Below, piece after piece: positions 7,622 to 17,931 of a stretch of DNA of 64,000 bases. The notes beneath the pieces were generated by a model that made no database searches, had not been told where the DNA came from, and was given only the letters and a program-made list of their open reading frames with translations. Made by a program: the position numbers and the translations under genes. Positions within the stretch are counted from its first letter, which is position 1, and the number at the start of each line of letters is the position of its first letter. The DNA is from Mycobacterium sp. 1100029.7 (GTDB taxonomy: Bacteria; Actinomycetota; Actinomycetes; Mycobacteriales; Mycobacteriaceae): contig NZ_LZSC01000038.1 of assembly GCF_001665235.1 (NCBI RefSeq), positions 1 through 64,000 of the forward strand. The letters run 5' to 3'.

Positions 7622-8460
7622 CCAACCGATTCTGCCCTATGGCTACGAGCAAAGTCGGAGTGGTTGCGCAGCACCGCGATGCTTTCGCGGGCCTTGCCGA
7701 CCGTGTCGATGTCGATGTCGGCGACCAGCAGTTGCGGGTCTGCGCCGGCCGCGGCGACCACCTCGCCGTACGGCGAGGCCACCAGGCTGCCGCCGACCCC
7801 CGTCGGCGCGCCCGAGCTGCCAAGGGCCTCACCGGGATCGGCCTGACCGGCCGCGGCGATGTAGCTCATCGAGTCGAGTGCGCGGGCGCGGGCCAACAAC
7901 GTCCACTGCTCGAGCTTGCCGGGACCCGAACCCCAGGACGCGCAGACGGTGATCAGCTGGGCGCCGCGGCGGGCCAGCTCGGTGTAGAGCTCGGGAAAGC
8001 GGATGTCGTAGCAAACGGTCAAGCCCACCCCGACGCCGTCGACGGTGATCACCACCGGTTCCCGGCCCGGCGCGACGGTACGCGATTCGGTAAAGCCGAA
8101 CGCGTCGTAGAGATGGATCTTGTCGTAATGGGCCCAGAGCTGTTCCGAGGTCTGACCGGATGCGCCGGGGCCGGCCGCGATCAGCGTGTTGGTCACCCGG
8201 CCATCGCCGGACGGGGTGAACATGCCGGCGACCACCGTGACGCCGGCGTCGGTCGCGATCCGCCGGACACCGTCTGCCCACGGCCCGTCGACGGGCTCGG
8301 CGACGGGGGCCAGCGGGACACCGAAGCGGCACATCGTCGCTTCCGGGAACACCACCAGCGCCGCACCGGCGTCGGCGGCCTGGGCGGTGTAGTCGCGAAC
8401 CTGCCGCAGATTCGCCGCCGGGTCGCTGCCACTGAGCATTTGCGCCAACGCGATACGCAT
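7618..8460 (-). CDS. Carbon-nitrogen hydrolase (nitrilase superfamily, Rv0480c)
   Basis: Cytosolic amidase-type hydrolase of 280 residues. The Glu-Lys-Cys catalytic triad is complete: E40 (VFPEATM), K114 (HYDKIHLYDAF) and C150 (TVCYDIRFPELY). The pattern is typical of the Nit1/Nit2-like branch, which includes omega-amidases and deaminated-glutathione amidases. The exact substrate cannot be read from sequence; in a mycothiol producer a repair role on damaged thiols or amides is only a guess. It is first in an operon with the DUF2993 gene downstream, starts at an ATG, and follows the DUF2505 gene after 31 bp. Confidence 0.9.
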   Translation of the reverse strand: MRIALAQMLSGSDPAANLRQVRDYTAQAADAGAALVVFPEATMCRFGVPLAPVAEPVDGPWADGVRRIATDAGVTVVAGMFTPSGDGRVTNTLIAAGPGASGQTSEQLWAHYDKIHLYDAFGFTESRTVAPGREPVVITVDGVGVGLTVCYDIRFPELYTELARRGAQLITVCASWGSGPGKLEQWTLLARARALDSMSYIAAAGQADPGEALGSSGAPTGVGGSLVASPYGEVVAAAGADPQLLVADIDIDTVGKARESIAVLRNHSDFARSHRAESVG

Positions 8461-8491
8461 GGCCGCCAGCTTAGGCTCACGCAGGCACCGC

Positions 8492-9013
8492 TCAGGCGTT
8501 GTCGGTGATCCAGTCGGTGGTGAAGCGTTGTTCCCGGCTGACCAGGTCGGCCAGATGGTCGCCGATGATTTTCTCCACCTTGCCGCCGATCAGCGGAATC
8601 CGGACGTGGACGGTCACCCGGTAGGTCAGCCGAGCGCCGCCCTGTTCGTTGGGGGAGAGTTCGGCGGTCCCGGACACGTGCACCGGGGTGTCCACGATCG
8701 AGCCGGTGATCGACGCCGTGGCGATTCCGTCGGTGACCGGGCCCCACGTCTCCTCGCGGCGGAAAAACAGGTCGCCGCGGTGCAGTTGGGTGACCATGGC
8801 CGGCAAGTTGTGACTGTGCACTTCCTGCAGTGTCACCACGTCGATGGTGCCGTCGTCGCCGGAGTCGCCGCCCACCCGAATCGACTCCAGCCGTGCCTCG
8901 TCGACCGGAATGTCGGCCAGCCGGGCGCGCCAGTAATCGGCCTCGCCGAACGCCCGGTGAAGCTCCTCGACACCGTCCGCATAGTCGGCAGACAAGTCGA
9001 ATGAGCGGGGCAT
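8492..9013 (-). CDS. DUF2505 family protein (Rv0481c)
   Basis: 173-residue cytosolic protein of unknown function. The fold looks like a START/SRPBCC ligand-binding cup: an N-terminal helix (MPRSFDLSADYADGVEELHRAFGEADYW, given here only as a motif region at residues 1-28), then alternating beta strands (GTIDVVTLQEV, TASITGSIVDTPVHVSGTAEL), then a C-terminal amphipathic helix (VEKIIGDHLADLVSREQRF). The gene reads away from murB, and only 26 bp separate the two starts, so a shared bidirectional promoter region is likely. Confidence 0.8.
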   Translation of the reverse strand: MPRSFDLSADYADGVEELHRAFGEADYWRARLADIPVDEARLESIRVGGDSGDDGTIDVVTLQEVHSHNLPAMVTQLHRGDLFFRREETWGPVTDGIATASITGSIVDTPVHVSGTAELSPNEQGGARLTYRVTVHVRIPLIGGKVEKIIGDHLADLVSREQRFTTDWITDNA

Positions 9014-9039
9014 AGCAGGTCAGGCTACCGTTACGGGCC

Positions 9040-10119
9040 GTGGCCGGATCGCTGTATGCAGGTGCGCGCGTCGCCGAGGCGGTGTCGCTGGCGCCGCTGA
9101 CCACTTTGCGGGTGGGACCGGTCGCGCGCCGCCTGATTACGTGTACGAGCAGCGAACAGGCCGTCGCCGTGCTGGCCGACCTCGACGCCGCACCGGGTGA
9201 CACTCCGGTGCTGGTGTTTGCCGGCGGCTCCAACCTGGTGCTCGCCGACGACCTGACCGACCTGATCGCGGTGCGGTTGGCCAACCGCGGGATCAGCGTC
9301 GACGGCAACCTGGTGCGCGCCGAGGCCGGCGCGGTGTGGGACGACGTGGTGGTCGCGGCCATCGAACACGGTCTGGGCGGGCTGGAATGCCTGTCCGGCA
9401 TCCCGGGGTCCGCCGGGGCCACGCCGGTGCAGAACGTGGGCGCCTACGGCGCGGAAGTCTCCGACACCATCACCCGTGTGCGAGTGCTGGATCGCCGCAA
9501 GGGCACCGTGCGCTGGGTCCCCGGCAGTGAGCTGGGTTTCGGCTATCGCACCAGCGTGTTCAAGGAGGCCGGCGGCCAACACGCCCCGGCAGTGGTCCTG
9601 GAAGTGGAATTCGCCCTGGACGCGTCGGGCCGCAGCGCACCGCTGCGCTACGGCGAGCTGACGGCCGCGCTGGGTGCGGCCAGCGGAGAGCGCGCCGATC
9701 CGCGGGCCGTGCGCGAGGCCGTGCTCGCGCTGCGAGCCCGCAAAGGCATGGTGCTCGACGCCGCCGACCATGACACCTGGAGCGTGGGCTCGTTCTTCAC
9801 CAATCCCGTTGTCGCACCGCAACTCTATGAATCGCTGGCCGACCGCATCGACGGGCCGGTGCCCCACTACCCGGCCCCCGACGGCGTCAAGCTCGCCGCC
9901 GGCTGGCTGGTGGAGCACGCCGGGTTCGGCAGGGGATATCCCGATGACCCCGCGGCGCGGTGCCGGCTGTCGACCAAGCATGCGCTTGCTCTGACGAACC
10001 GGGGTGACGCCTCGACGGGCGACGTCTTGACGCTCGCGCGCACCGTCCGCGACGGTGTTCGCGACGTGTTTGGCATCACATTGGAACCCGAACCTGTGCT
10101 GCTCGGTTGCGTGCTGTAG
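9040..10119 (+). CDS. murB: UDP-N-acetylenolpyruvoylglucosamine reductase MurB
   Basis: Cytosolic FAD enzyme of 359 residues that reduces UDP-GlcNAc-enolpyruvate with NADPH to UDP-MurNAc, the second committed step of peptidoglycan synthesis. The FAD-binding PCMH domain holds [12 protein letters not shown] (about 60-71) and [18 protein letters not shown]. The MurB C-terminal domain has the catalytic GSFFTNPVV serine and a late glutamate ([11 protein letters not shown]). The GTG start gives a sensible N-terminus. Its neighbour lprQ is also a cell-wall enzyme. Confidence 0.97.
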   Translation: MAGSLYAGARVAEAVSLAPLTTLRVGPVARRLITCTSSEQAVAVLADLDAAPGDTPVLVFAGGSNLVLADDLTDLIAVRLANRGISVDGNLVRAEAGAVWDDVVVAAIEHGLGGLECLSGIPGSAGATPVQNVGAYGAEVSDTITRVRVLDRRKGTVRWVPGSELGFGYRTSVFKEAGGQHAPAVVLEVEFALDASGRSAPLRYGELTAALGAASGERADPRAVREAVLALRARKGMVLDAADHDTWSVGSFFTNPVVAPQLYESLADRIDGPVPHYPAPDGVKLAAGWLVEHAGFGRGYPDDPAARCRLSTKHALALTNRGDASTGDVLTLARTVRDGVRDVFGITLEPEPVLLGCVL

Positions 10120-10158
10120 CTGTGAATATCGCCTAGCTGTACGCTTTCCCGACTCGTC

Positions 10159-11565
10159 GTGGGCAAAGCACTGTCGTTCCTGCCGGTATCTTTTATGTTC
10201 GTGAGCACCTCCCGCGCCCAGCCGCCGATTAACCGGCGCCTGGCTATGGCAGCCCTCGGGCTGGGCGTGTTCGCGCCGAGCGTGCTTGCCGCCTGCAGCG
10301 GCACGACGAGCAAGCAAGCCGAGAAGGCCAAAGAGCAAGCGGCGCCGAATGTGAAATACCAGCCCGCTAATGCCGCGGCCGACGTCGTCCCGATCGCGCC
10401 GGTCAGCGTCTCGGTGAGCGACGGCTGGTTCCAGAAGGTCGCGCTGACGAACTCCTCCGGAAAGGCCGTCGCGGGAGCGTTCAACTCCGACCGCACGGTC
10501 TACACCACGACCGAACCGTTGGGCTACGACTCCAGCTACAGCTGGAGCGGGTCGGTCGTGGGCCACGACGGCAAGGCCGTCCCGGTGACCGGCAAGTTCA
10601 CCACCGTCGCGCCCAGCAAGAAGATCGACGGCGGCTTCCAGTTGGCCGACGGCCAGACCGTCGGCGTCGCCGCGCCGATCATCATCCAGTTCGACGCTCC
10701 GATCAGCGACAAGGCCGCGGTCGAGAAGGCGCTGACCGTCACCACGACCCCGCCCGTCGAGGGCAGCTGGGCGTGGCTGCCCGACGAGCAGCAGGGCGCA
10801 CGCATCCACTACCGGCCGCGTGAGTACTACCCGGCGGGCGCCACCGTCAACGTCGACGCCAAGTTTTACGGGCTGCCGTTCGGCGACGGCGCCTACGGCC
10901 TGCAGGACATGTCGCTGAAGATCCAGATCGGCCGCAAGCAGGTCGTCAAGGCCGAGGTGTCGTCGCACCGCATCCAGGTCATCACCGACGCCGGAGTCGT
11001 CATGGACTTCCCGTGTAGCTACGGCGAGGCGGACAAGGCGCGCAACGTCACCCGCAACGGCATCCACGTCGTGACCGAGAAGTACTCGGACTTCTACATG
11101 TCCAACCCGGCGGCCGGCTACAGCCACGTACACGAACGCTGGGCGGTGCGAATCTCCAACAACGGCGAGTTCATCCACGCCAACCCGTCGAGCGCGGGGG
11201 CGCAGGGCAACACCAACGTCACCAACGGGTGCATCAACCTGTCGACCGAGGACGCCGAGCAGTACTACGGCACCGCGATCTACGGCGACCCCGTCGAGGT
11301 CACCGGTAGCACGATTCAGCTGTCGTACTCCGACGGCGACATCTGGGACTGGGCCGTCGACTGGGACACCTGGGTGGCCATGTCGGCGCTGCCGCCACCG
11401 AGTGCGCATCCGCCGGGCAGCCAGATCCCGGTGACCGCGCCGGTCACCCCGTCGACCGCGCCGAGCCTGTCGGGGACGCCGACCACCACGACCCCTTCCA
11501 GTTCGACGACCCCGTCCAGCTCGACGACCCCGTCCAGTTCAGAGTCGCCTAGCCCTGGCGGTTAA
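10159..11565 (+). CDS. lprQ: L,D-transpeptidase lipoprotein LprQ (LdtMt5-like, Rv0483)
   Basis: Cell-wall cross-linking enzyme (468 residues) that forms 3-3 bonds between peptidoglycan stems. A signal peptide ends in the lipobox VLAAC, with the lipidated cysteine at residue 46. Ig-like domains fill about residues 70-260. The YkuD catalytic domain then contains [15 protein letters not shown] and the catalytic C358 in [10 protein letters not shown]. The usual SHGC is TNGC here, as I recall for the M. tuberculosis protein. A Ser/Thr/Pro tail holds a tandem repeat. The GTG start keeps the RPVSL-like leader of the orthologue; ATG at 10195 is an alternative. The 3' end overlaps the convergent SDR gene by 17 bp. 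Confidence 0.93.
   Translation: MGKALSFLPVSFMFVSTSRAQPPINRRLAMAALGLGVFAPSVLAACSGTTSKQAEKAKEQAAPNVKYQPANAAADVVPIAPVSVSVSDGWFQKVALTNSSGKAVAGAFNSDRTVYTTTEPLGYDSSYSWSGSVVGHDGKAVPVTGKFTTVAPSKKIDGGFQLADGQTVGVAAPIIIQFDAPISDKAAVEKALTVTTTPPVEGSWAWLPDEQQGARIHYRPREYYPAGATVNVDAKFYGLPFGDGAYGLQDMSLKIQIGRKQVVKAEVSSHRIQVITDAGVVMDFPCSYGEADKARNVTRNGIHVVTEKYSDFYMSNPAAGYSHVHERWAVRISNNGEFIHANPSSAGAQGNTNVTNGCINLSTEDAEQYYGTAIYGDPVEVTGSTIQLSYSDGDIWDWAVDWDTWVAMSALPPPSAHPPGSQIPVTAPVTPSTAPSLSGTPTTTTPSSSTTPSSSTTPSSSESPSPGG
11488..11541 (+). repeat. 18-bp tandem repeat in the lprQ tail
   Basis: Three 18-bp units (pattern ACGACCCCGTCCAGCTCG with a few substitutions) encode TTPSSS three times at the extreme C-terminus. 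Such extracellular S/T/P tails are typical O-mannosylation regions in mycobacterial lipoproteins; that use here is inferred. Confidence 0.85.
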
Positions 11566-12298
11566 ACCGCATCGTGCCGGCCTGGTCACGCGGCTTCAGC
11601 ACGATCAGGTCCAGGTCGACGTGGGATGGCCGCGACGCCACGAACCCGATGACCTCGGCCACATCGCCCGCCGTCAGCGGCGTGATGCCGGCGTACACCG
11701 AATCCGCGCGGTCCTGATCACCGTCGAAGCGGACCAGTGAAAATTCGGTTTCGACTGCGCCAGGGGCGATTTCGGTGATTCGCACCGGTTTGCCCAGCAG
11801 CTCGCCACGCAGTGTGCGGTGCAACGCGCCCTGGGCGTGCTTGGCCGCGGTGTAGCCGGCGCCGTTGTCGTAGACCTCCAGCGCGGCCACCGAGGTGACG
11901 GTGACGATCAGGCCGTCGCCGGAGTCGATCAGCTTGGGCAGCAGCGCGCGGGTGACCCGCAGCGTGCCCAGCACGTTGGTCTCCCACATCCATCGCCAGT
12001 GCTCCAGGTCGGCGTCGGCGACGGGCGCCAACCCGCGCGCGCCACCGGCATTGTTGATCAGCACGTCGACCCGGCTCAATTTGCTGGCGAGCGCTTCGAC
12101 GGCCGCATCGTCTGTGACGTCAGCCACAATTGCGGTCCCGTTGATCTCTTTTGCCAGAGCGGTTATCCGATCCGCACGTCGCGCCACCGCGACGACGTGA
12201 AACCCAAGGGCGGCAAGGGTTTTCGCGGTGGCTTCGCCAATCCCCGAACTAGCGCCGGTGATCACTGCAACCCGTTGATGCGCGTTATTTGAACTCAC
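11549..12298 (-). CDS. Short-chain dehydrogenase/reductase (Rv0484c)
   Basis: Classical NAD(P)-dependent oxidoreductase of 249 residues. It has the Rossmann motif TGASSGIG (14-21), the NNAG motif (82-85) and the catalytic triad S136, Y149, K153 (YTAAK). The residues after the second strand (ARRADR) favour NADP. It belongs to the YdfG / 3-hydroxy acid dehydrogenase-like branch ([11 protein letters not shown]), but the substrate is unknown. It starts with GTG and is divergent from the ROK regulator gene 178 bp away. Its 3' end overlaps the lprQ 3' end. Confidence 0.9.
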   Translation of the reverse strand: MSSNNAHQRVAVITGASSGIGEATAKTLAALGFHVVAVARRADRITALAKEINGTAIVADVTDDAAVEALASKLSRVDVLINNAGGARGLAPVADADLEHWRWMWETNVLGTLRVTRALLPKLIDSGDGLIVTVTSVAALEVYDNGAGYTAAKHAQGALHRTLRGELLGKPVRITEIAPGAVETEFSLVRFDGDQDRADSVYAGITPLTAGDVAEVIGFVASRPSHVDLDLIVLKPRDQAGTMRFNRQG

Positions 12299-12476
12299 TG
12301 AGCCAACTCTAATAAACGTGCTAAATTCCTGATGTGCACCACAGCGCCCAGTTCAGCAACACCGCCGCGTGTCTTTGCGCGGCGAGTGCGTGTTGTTGCC
12401 GCGCACTTTGCCGCGCCTGACCCAAACACAGGTTGTGGCCAAGACCGGCCATTTGGAACTCGGACAAAGGACGCTC

Positions 12477-13784
12477 GTGCGCTCGACTTCTCTTACCCAC
12501 ACTCATCATTCGCCCAGCCGCAAGGGTCACCTGCGGCTGCACCGGCAGATTCTGCCGCCGTCGCTGCATATCTCGGACTCCGCCGCAGCCTCGGTATTTC
12601 GCGCGGTCCGGCTGCGCGGCCCGGTCGGCCGCGACGTCATCGCCGGAGTCACCTCGCTGTCCATCGCAACCGTCAACCGACAGGTCATCGCCCTGCTGGA
12701 CGCGGGTCTGCTGCGGGAACGCGCCGACCTGGCGGTATCGGGGGCCATCGGCCGTCCCCGCGTGCCGGTGGAGATCAACCACGAGCCCTTCGTGACGCTG
12801 GGCATCCACATCGGAGCGCGGACAACCAGCATCGTGGCGACCGACCTGTTCGGCCGCACGCTGGACACGGTGGAAACGCCGACGCCGCTGAGCCCGCCGG
12901 CCGCCGCGCTGACGTCGCTGGCCGAGAGCGCCACCCGCTACCTGCGGCGCTGGCACCGACGCCGGCCGCTCTGGGTGGGTGTGGCTATCGGTGGCACCGT
13001 CGACGGCGCCACCGGTCACGTCGACCACCCACGGCTGGGCTGGCGGCAGGCGCCGGTCGGACCGGTGCTGGCCGACGCGCTGGGCCTGCCGGTGTCGGTG
13101 GCCTCGCACGTGGACGCGATGGCCGGAGCCGAGCTGCTGCTGGGGATGCGGCGCTTCGCGCCCAGCTCGCCGACCAGTCTGTACGTCTACGCCCGCGAGA
13201 CCGTGGGCTATGCGCTGGTCATCGGTGGGCGGGTGCACTGCCCGTCCAGCGGCCCCGGCACGATCGCGGGTCTGCCGGCGTACTCCGAGCTGCTCGGCGG
13301 CACCGGGCAGCTCGAGTCCACGGTCAGTGACGAGGCCGTGCTGGCGGCGGCCCGCCGGCTGCGCATCCTGCCGTCGGCTCCCGCGGGACGCCCCAACGGC
13401 TCCACCACCGGCATCACCGATCTGATTCGGGTGGCCCGGGCCGGTAACCAGCAAGCCAAGGAACTGCTCTCAGAGCGGGCCCGAGTGCTCGGCGAGGCGG
13501 TCGCATTGCTGCGTGACCTGCTCAATCCCGACGAGCTGGTGGTCGGGGGCCAGGCCTTCACGGAGTATCCGGAAACGATCGAACAGGTGGAGACGGCGTT
13601 CAGGGAACGCTCGGTGCTCGCACCGCGGGACATCCGCGTCACCGCCTTCGGTAACCGGGTGCAGGAGGCCGGAGCAGGCATCGTGTCGCTGGGCGGGTTG
13701 TACGCCGACCCGCTGGGTGCCATGCGCCGCGCGGGTGTGATCGGATCCCGGATTCCGGAAATCGCCGACGAGTCGTCCGCTTAA
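12477..13784 (+). CDS. ROK-family transcriptional regulator (Rv0485)
   Basis: 435-residue DNA-binding protein. It carries an N-terminal winged helix (about 30-85, SVFRAVRLRGPVGRDVIAGV and SIATVNRQVIALLDAGLLRE) and a ROK/hexokinase-like fold (GIHIGARTTSIVATDLFG, VGVAIGGTVDG, GGQAFTEYPE). The usual zinc-binding cysteine cluster of ROK sugar kinases is not evident, so it is a regulator rather than a kinase. In M. tuberculosis, Rv0485 influences the pe13/ppe18 genes. The GTG at 12477 is preferred because AAAGGA lies five bases upstream and it matches the orthologue's start; an open extension reaches 12369. The 12299-12476 gap to the divergent SDR gene holds both promoters. Confidence 0.9.
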   Translation: MRSTSLTHTHHSPSRKGHLRLHRQILPPSLHISDSAAASVFRAVRLRGPVGRDVIAGVTSLSIATVNRQVIALLDAGLLRERADLAVSGAIGRPRVPVEINHEPFVTLGIHIGARTTSIVATDLFGRTLDTVETPTPLSPPAAALTSLAESATRYLRRWHRRRPLWVGVAIGGTVDGATGHVDHPRLGWRQAPVGPVLADALGLPVSVASHVDAMAGAELLLGMRRFAPSSPTSLYVYARETVGYALVIGGRVHCPSSGPGTIAGLPAYSELLGGTGQLESTVSDEAVLAAARRLRILPSAPAGRPNGSTTGITDLIRVARAGNQQAKELLSERARVLGEAVALLRDLLNPDELVVGGQAFTEYPETIEQVETAFRERSVLAPRDIRVTAFGNRVQEAGAGIVSLGGLYADPLGAMRRAGVIGSRIPEIADESSA

Positions 13785-13842
13785 CGCGAACGCGGGTTGC
13801 GCGCTTGGGTAGCCCGTCGAGCCGTGCTGTAAAGATGAAGGA

Positions 13843-15183
13843 GTGCGGCACGACGAGGTCCTCATGAACGATCCGCGCCGGGTCGCGCTCTTGGCAGTGC
13901 ACACTTCACCCTTGGCGCAGCCGGGAACCGGTGATGCCGGCGGCATGAATGTGTACGTGCTGCAAAGCGCGTTGCATCTGGCCCGACGCGGTATCGAGGT
14001 GGAAATCTTCACCCGGGCCACCGCGTCGGCCGATCCGCCGGTCGTCGAGGTCGAACCCGGGGTGCTGGTGCGCAACGTCGTGGCCGGGCCGTTCGAGGGC
14101 CTGGACAAATACGATTTGCCCACGCAGCTGTGCGCGTTCGCCGCCGGGGTACTGCGCGCCGAGGCGTCACACGAACCCGGCTACTACGACATCGTGCACT
14201 CGCACTACTGGCTGTCCGGACAGGTCGGCTGGTTGGCCCGCGACCGTTGGGCGGTGCCGTTGGTGCACACCGCGCACACCCTGGCCGCGGTCAAGAACGC
14301 CGCGCTGGCCGACGGGGACGCACCCGAGCCGCCGCTGCGGACGGTGGGCGAGCAGCAGGTCGTCGACGAGGCGGACCGGCTGATCGTCAACACCGATGAT
14401 GAAGCGCAGCAACTGATTTCGATTCACCATGCCAACCCCGAGCGAATCGACGTGGTACATCCCGGCGTCGACCTGGACGTGTTCCATCCGGGTGAGCGGC
14501 GGGCGGCCCGGACCGCGTTAGGGCTCCCGCTCGACGAACCGATCGTCGCGTTCGTCGGGCGCATCCAGCCGCTGAAGGCACCCGACATCGTGCTGCGGGC
14601 GGCCGCCAAGCTGCCCGGGGTGCGCATCGTGGTGGCCGGCGGGCCGTCGGGCAGTGGCTTGGCGACCCCGGACGGGCTGATTCGTCTGGCCGACGAACTC
14701 GGGATCGCCGAGCGGGTCACCTTCCTGCCGCCGCAATCCCGTGAGAATTTGGCCACCTTATTTCAGGCCGCCAATCTTGTTGCGGTGCCCAGCTATTCGG
14801 AGTCATTTGGCCTGGTTGCCGTCGAGGCGCAGGCATGTGGCACGCCGGTGGTGGCGGCCGCGGTCGGCGGGCTGCCGGTGGCCGTGCGCGACGGCGTGAC
14901 CGGTTCGCTGGTTCCCGGGCATGACGTCGGCGACTGGGCGTTCGCACTCGACGAACTGTTGCGTCGCGACGGCACACCCCAGGGTGTGGCGATGAGCCGG
15001 GCCGCCGCCACGCATGCCGCGACGTTCTCCTGGGAGAACACCACCGACGCACTGCTGGCCAGCTACCGCCGGGCCATCGGTGACTTCACCGCGGCCCGAC
15101 AGCGCCGGGGCGCGGTTTTGGTGGACCGGGCGGCGGCGCGCAAACCGCGCCGATGGACGCCGCGGCGCGGGGTGGGCGCATGA
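13843..15183 (+). CDS. mshA: D-inositol-3-phosphate glycosyltransferase MshA
   Basis: First committed enzyme of mycothiol synthesis: moves GlcNAc from UDP-GlcNAc to 1-L-myo-inositol-1-phosphate in the cytosol. GT-B fold, family GT4. The N-terminal domain has [20 protein letters not shown]. The C-terminal domain has [11 protein letters not shown] and the nucleotide-binding [18 protein letters not shown]. It has 446 residues, shorter at the N-terminus than the 480 of M. tuberculosis. The GTG at 13843 keeps the RHD residues of the orthologue; ATG at 13864 has a better-spaced ribosome site. The stop overlaps the next start (ATGA). Confidence 0.95.
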   Translation: MRHDEVLMNDPRRVALLAVHTSPLAQPGTGDAGGMNVYVLQSALHLARRGIEVEIFTRATASADPPVVEVEPGVLVRNVVAGPFEGLDKYDLPTQLCAFAAGVLRAEASHEPGYYDIVHSHYWLSGQVGWLARDRWAVPLVHTAHTLAAVKNAALADGDAPEPPLRTVGEQQVVDEADRLIVNTDDEAQQLISIHHANPERIDVVHPGVDLDVFHPGERRAARTALGLPLDEPIVAFVGRIQPLKAPDIVLRAAAKLPGVRIVVAGGPSGSGLATPDGLIRLADELGIAERVTFLPPQSRENLATLFQAANLVAVPSYSESFGLVAVEAQACGTPVVAAAVGGLPVAVRDGVTGSLVPGHDVGDWAFALDELLRRDGTPQGVAMSRAAATHAATFSWENTTDALLASYRRAIGDFTAARQRRGAVLVDRAAARKPRRWTPRRGVGA

Positions 15184-15692
15184 GTTCCACCGTGCAGCAG
15201 GTCATCGAAAAGGCCCTGCAGGCCAGCGACCTGACATATGCGAAACATGAAGGCGCACATGGTGGTTTGCCCGGCCTGGTGGTGGAGTTGCCCGGCGAGC
15301 GCAAACTCAAGACCAACACCATCCTGAGTATCGGCGAGCACTCGGTGCGCGTCGAGGCGTTCGTGTGCCGCCAGCCCGACGAGAACCACGAAGGTGTCTA
15401 CCGCTTCCTACTCAAGCGCAACCGTCGGCTCTATGGCGTGGCGTACACCCTCGACAACGTCGGCGACATTTATCTGGTGGGCCGGATGTCGCTGGCGTCG
15501 GTGGACGCCGACGAGATCGACCGGGTGCTCGGACAGGTACTCGAAGCGGTGGACTCAGACTTCAATACGTTGCTGGAGTTGGGTTTTCGTTCGTCGATCC
15601 AAAAAGAGTGGGACTGGCGGGTGTCGCGCGGGGAGTCGTTGAAGAACCTGGAAGCCTTCGCGCACTTGATCGATGACGACGATTCGGACTAG
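15180..15692 (+). CDS. YbjN-domain protein (Rv0487)
   Basis: 170-residue cytosolic protein with a YbjN / type III secretion chaperone-like fold: an N-terminal helix ([20 protein letters not shown]), strands [11 protein letters not shown] and [15 protein letters not shown], then [20 protein letters not shown] and an acidic C-terminus (DDDDSD). Function is unknown. Its ATG overlaps the mshA stop, so it is coupled to mshA translation. LysE-type Rv0488 of M. tuberculosis is not present between this gene and gpm1. Confidence 0.85.
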   Translation: MSSTVQQVIEKALQASDLTYAKHEGAHGGLPGLVVELPGERKLKTNTILSIGEHSVRVEAFVCRQPDENHEGVYRFLLKRNRRLYGVAYTLDNVGDIYLVGRMSLASVDADEIDRVLGQVLEAVDSDFNTLLELGFRSSIQKEWDWRVSRGESLKNLEAFAHLIDDDDSD

Positions 15693-15736
15693 CTACGCCC
15701 GGCGGCCCTGAGATACTGCGTGAGAGACTGATCGGC

Positions 15737-16486
15737 ATGGGTGACACTGCCACGCTGGTCCTGCTCCGTCACGGCGAAAGCGAATGGAACTCGCTGAACC
15801 TGTTCACCGGATGGGTCGACGTCGGCCTCACCGAAAAAGGCCGGACCGAGGCGGTGCGCAGCGGCACGCTGCTGACCGAGAACAACCTGTTCCCCGACGT
15901 GCTCTACACCTCGCTGTTGCGACGCGCGATCACCACCGCGCACCTGGCGCTGGACACCGCGGACCGGCTGTGGATCCCGGTGCATCGCAGCTGGCGGCTC
16001 AACGAGCGCCACTACGGCGCGCTGCAAGGGCTCGACAAGGCCGAAACCAAGGCCCGCTACGGCGACGAGCAGTTCATGGCGTGGCGGCGCAGCTACGACA
16101 CCCCGCCGCCGCCGATCGAGAAGGGCTCTGAGTTCAGCCAGGACGCCGATCCGAGGTACGTCGACATCGGTGGCGGTCCGCTCACCGAATGCCTGGCCGA
16201 CGTCGTGGTGCGCTTCCTGCCGTATTTCACCGATGTCATCGTCCCGGACCTGCGGTTCGGCAAAACGGTGCTGATCGTCGCCCACGGCAACTCGTTGCGT
16301 GCGCTGGTCAAGCACCTGGACCGGGTCTCCGACGACGAGATCGCCGAACTGAACATCCCGACCGGTATCCCGCTGCGCTACGACCTGGACGCCGATCTGC
16401 GTCCGGTGGTGCCCGGCGGCACCTACCTGGACCCTGAAGCGGCCGCCGCCGGCGCTGCGGCTGTTGCCAGCCAGGGCGCCCGGTAG
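15737..16486 (+). CDS. gpm1: 2,3-bisphosphoglycerate-dependent phosphoglycerate mutase
   Basis: Glycolytic and gluconeogenic enzyme of 249 residues interconverting 3- and 2-phosphoglycerate in the cytosol. The phosphohistidine motif [10 protein letters not shown] starts at residue 9 (H12). [23 protein letters not shown] and the second active-site histidine in [13 protein letters not shown] are all present. An Ala-rich tail ([11 protein letters not shown]) ends the protein. Start ATG. It lies just upstream of senX3 in the same direction, as in M. tuberculosis. Confidence 0.97.
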   Translation: MGDTATLVLLRHGESEWNSLNLFTGWVDVGLTEKGRTEAVRSGTLLTENNLFPDVLYTSLLRRAITTAHLALDTADRLWIPVHRSWRLNERHYGALQGLDKAETKARYGDEQFMAWRRSYDTPPPPIEKGSEFSQDADPRYVDIGGGPLTECLADVVVRFLPYFTDVIVPDLRFGKTVLIVAHGNSLRALVKHLDRVSDDEIAELNIPTGIPLRYDLDADLRPVVPGGTYLDPEAAAAGAAAVASQGAR

Positions 16487-16490
16487 TCTC

Positions 16491-16521
16491 TGATCAGCGG
16501 TCTTGTTGACCGTCGCTATCA
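16491..16521 (+). terminator. Weak hairpin after gpm1
   Basis: TGAT...CGGTC (loop TTGTT) GACCG...ATCA, four bases after the gpm1 stop, with an internal loop between the two paired parts. It may attenuate read-through into the senX3 promoter region. The 16522-16651 stretch must carry the senX3 promoter; it includes GTTCACC at 16625-16631, the kind of half-site reported for RegX3, but I found no clear second half-site at PhoB-type spacing. Confidence 0.3.
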
Positions 16522-16651
16522 AGCAACGAAGCCGGGTTTGGCCAAACACCGCATGAACGGCAGCCGAACACCTGAAGCGCAAGTTGTGACTTGTCCGATT
16601 TTGGCCTCGTTCCGCTAGGGCTGCGTTCACCAAATTTGTAGGATTTTGTTC

Positions 16652-17881
16652 GTGACTGTGTTCTCGGCGCTGTTGCTGGCCGGGGTCTTGTCGGTGCTGG
16701 CGCTGGCCGTTGGAGTAGCGGCCGGCACTCGGTTGTCCGCACGGGTGGTGCGCCGCCGTCAACGAGTGGCCACCGAATCGACCGGAATCACCGTCGCGCA
16801 GATGTTGCAGCAGATCGTCACGCTGATGCCGCTGGGCGCGGCGGTGGTGGATTCGCACCGCGACGTCGTCTACCTCAACGAGCGTGCCAAGGAACTGGGC
16901 CTGGTGCGCGATCGGCAACTCGACGACCAAGCCTGGCAGGCCGCGCAGCAGGCGCTGGGCGGCGACGACGTCGAGTTCGACTTGCAGCCCGGCAAGCGTG
17001 CGGCCGCCGGCCGGTCCGGCATCTCGGTGCACGGGCAGGCCCGGCTGCTCAGCGAAGAGGACCGCCGGTTCGCCGTGGTCTTCGTCCACGACCAGTCCGA
17101 CTACGCCCGCATGGAGGCCACCCGGCGTGACTTCGTGGCCAACGTCAGCCACGAGCTCAAGACCCCGGTCGGTGCCATGGCGTTGCTGGCCGAGGCGCTG
17201 CTGGCGTCGGCGGACGACTCCGAAACCGTGCGCCGGTTCGCCGAGAAGGTGCTGATCGAGGCCAACCGGCTGGGGGACATGGTCGCCGAGCTCATCGAGT
17301 TGTCTCGGCTGCAAGGCGCCGAACGACTGCCCAACGTCACCGACGTCGAGGTCGATACCGTTGTGTCAGAAGCGATTTCGCGACACAAGGTGGCAGCCGA
17401 CAATGCCAAGATCGAAGTTCGCACCGACGCGCCCGGCGGATTGCGGGTGCTCGGGGACCAAACGCTACTGGTGACCGCATTGGCCAATCTGGTTTCCAAT
17501 GCGATCGCCTACTCGACACCGGGCTCACCGGTGTCGATCAGCCGTCGCCGTCGCGGCGACAACGTCGAAATCGCGGTCACCGACCGCGGTATCGGGATTG
17601 CGTTGGAAGACCAGGAGCGGGTCTTCGAGCGGTTTTTCCGGGGGGACAAGGCGCGTTCGCGAGCCACCGGCGGCAGTGGGCTGGGGTTGGCGATCGTCAA
17701 ACACGTTGCGGCCAACCACAACGGCAGCATCGGCGTGTGGAGCAAGCCGGGAACCGGTTCGACGTTCACGTTGTCCATTCCGGCCTATCAGGACAGCGAT
17801 AGCGACGAACAACCCGAGCAACCCCGGGCTCGCGAGCTGCGGCCCAACAGGTCCCAACGAGAGGAAGAACTAAGTCGATGA
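16652..17881 (+). CDS. senX3: Sensor histidine kinase SenX3
   Basis: Inner-membrane kinase (409 residues) of the phosphate-responsive SenX3-RegX3 system, equivalent to PhoR. One N-terminal transmembrane helix covers about residues 2-26. A PAS domain follows (about 45-140, [20 protein letters not shown]). The HisKA phospho-acceptor is H167 in [11 protein letters not shown]. The ATPase domain has N box [10 protein letters not shown]1 DRGIGI and G2 GGSGLGLAI. The GTG at 16652 matches the known start; a TTG two codons earlier is possible. The stop overlaps the start of a 17-codon ORF that links it to regX3. Confidence 0.96.
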   Translation: MTVFSALLLAGVLSVLALAVGVAAGTRLSARVVRRRQRVATESTGITVAQMLQQIVTLMPLGAAVVDSHRDVVYLNERAKELGLVRDRQLDDQAWQAAQQALGGDDVEFDLQPGKRAAAGRSGISVHGQARLLSEEDRRFAVVFVHDQSDYARMEATRRDFVANVSHELKTPVGAMALLAEALLASADDSETVRRFAEKVLIEANRLGDMVAELIELSRLQGAERLPNVTDVEVDTVVSEAISRHKVAADNAKIEVRTDAPGGLRVLGDQTLLVTALANLVSNAIAYSTPGSPVSISRRRRGDNVEIAVTDRGIGIALEDQERVFERFFRGDKARSRATGGSGLGLAIVKHVAANHNGSIGVWSKPGTGSTFTLSIPAYQDSDSDEQPEQPRARELRPNRSQREEELSR

Positions 17882-17931
17882 CCCGCGCATACGACGATGC
17901 AGTGCGAAGCGATGAGGAGTGGCGCTCGTGA
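17878..17931 (+). CDS. 17-codon coupling ORF between senX3 and regX3
   Basis: ATG at 17878 overlaps the senX3 TGA (ATGA), and its own TGA (17929-17931) overlaps the regX3 GTG (GTGA). The predicted peptide is [17 protein letters not shown]. In M. tuberculosis this gap is filled by MIRU repeats, 77-bp units and a 53-bp unit, that also carry short ORFs overlapping both genes. Here a single 54-bp unit does the same job with no repeat. I infer that it passes ribosomes from senX3 to regX3 rather than making a functional peptide. Confidence 0.55.
   Translation: MTRAYDDAVRSDEEWRS

Noticed and set aside
9031..11409. 792-codon open frame on the minus strand across murB and lprQ
   Set aside because: High GC removes stop codons from antisense frames. 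It covers two clear enzyme genes with intact active sites and has a low-complexity H/R/V/G-rich product.
15689..17314. 541-codon minus-strand frame over gpm1 and senX3
   Set aside because: Shadow of two well-supported genes; composition is the usual G/R/V/H-rich antisense type.
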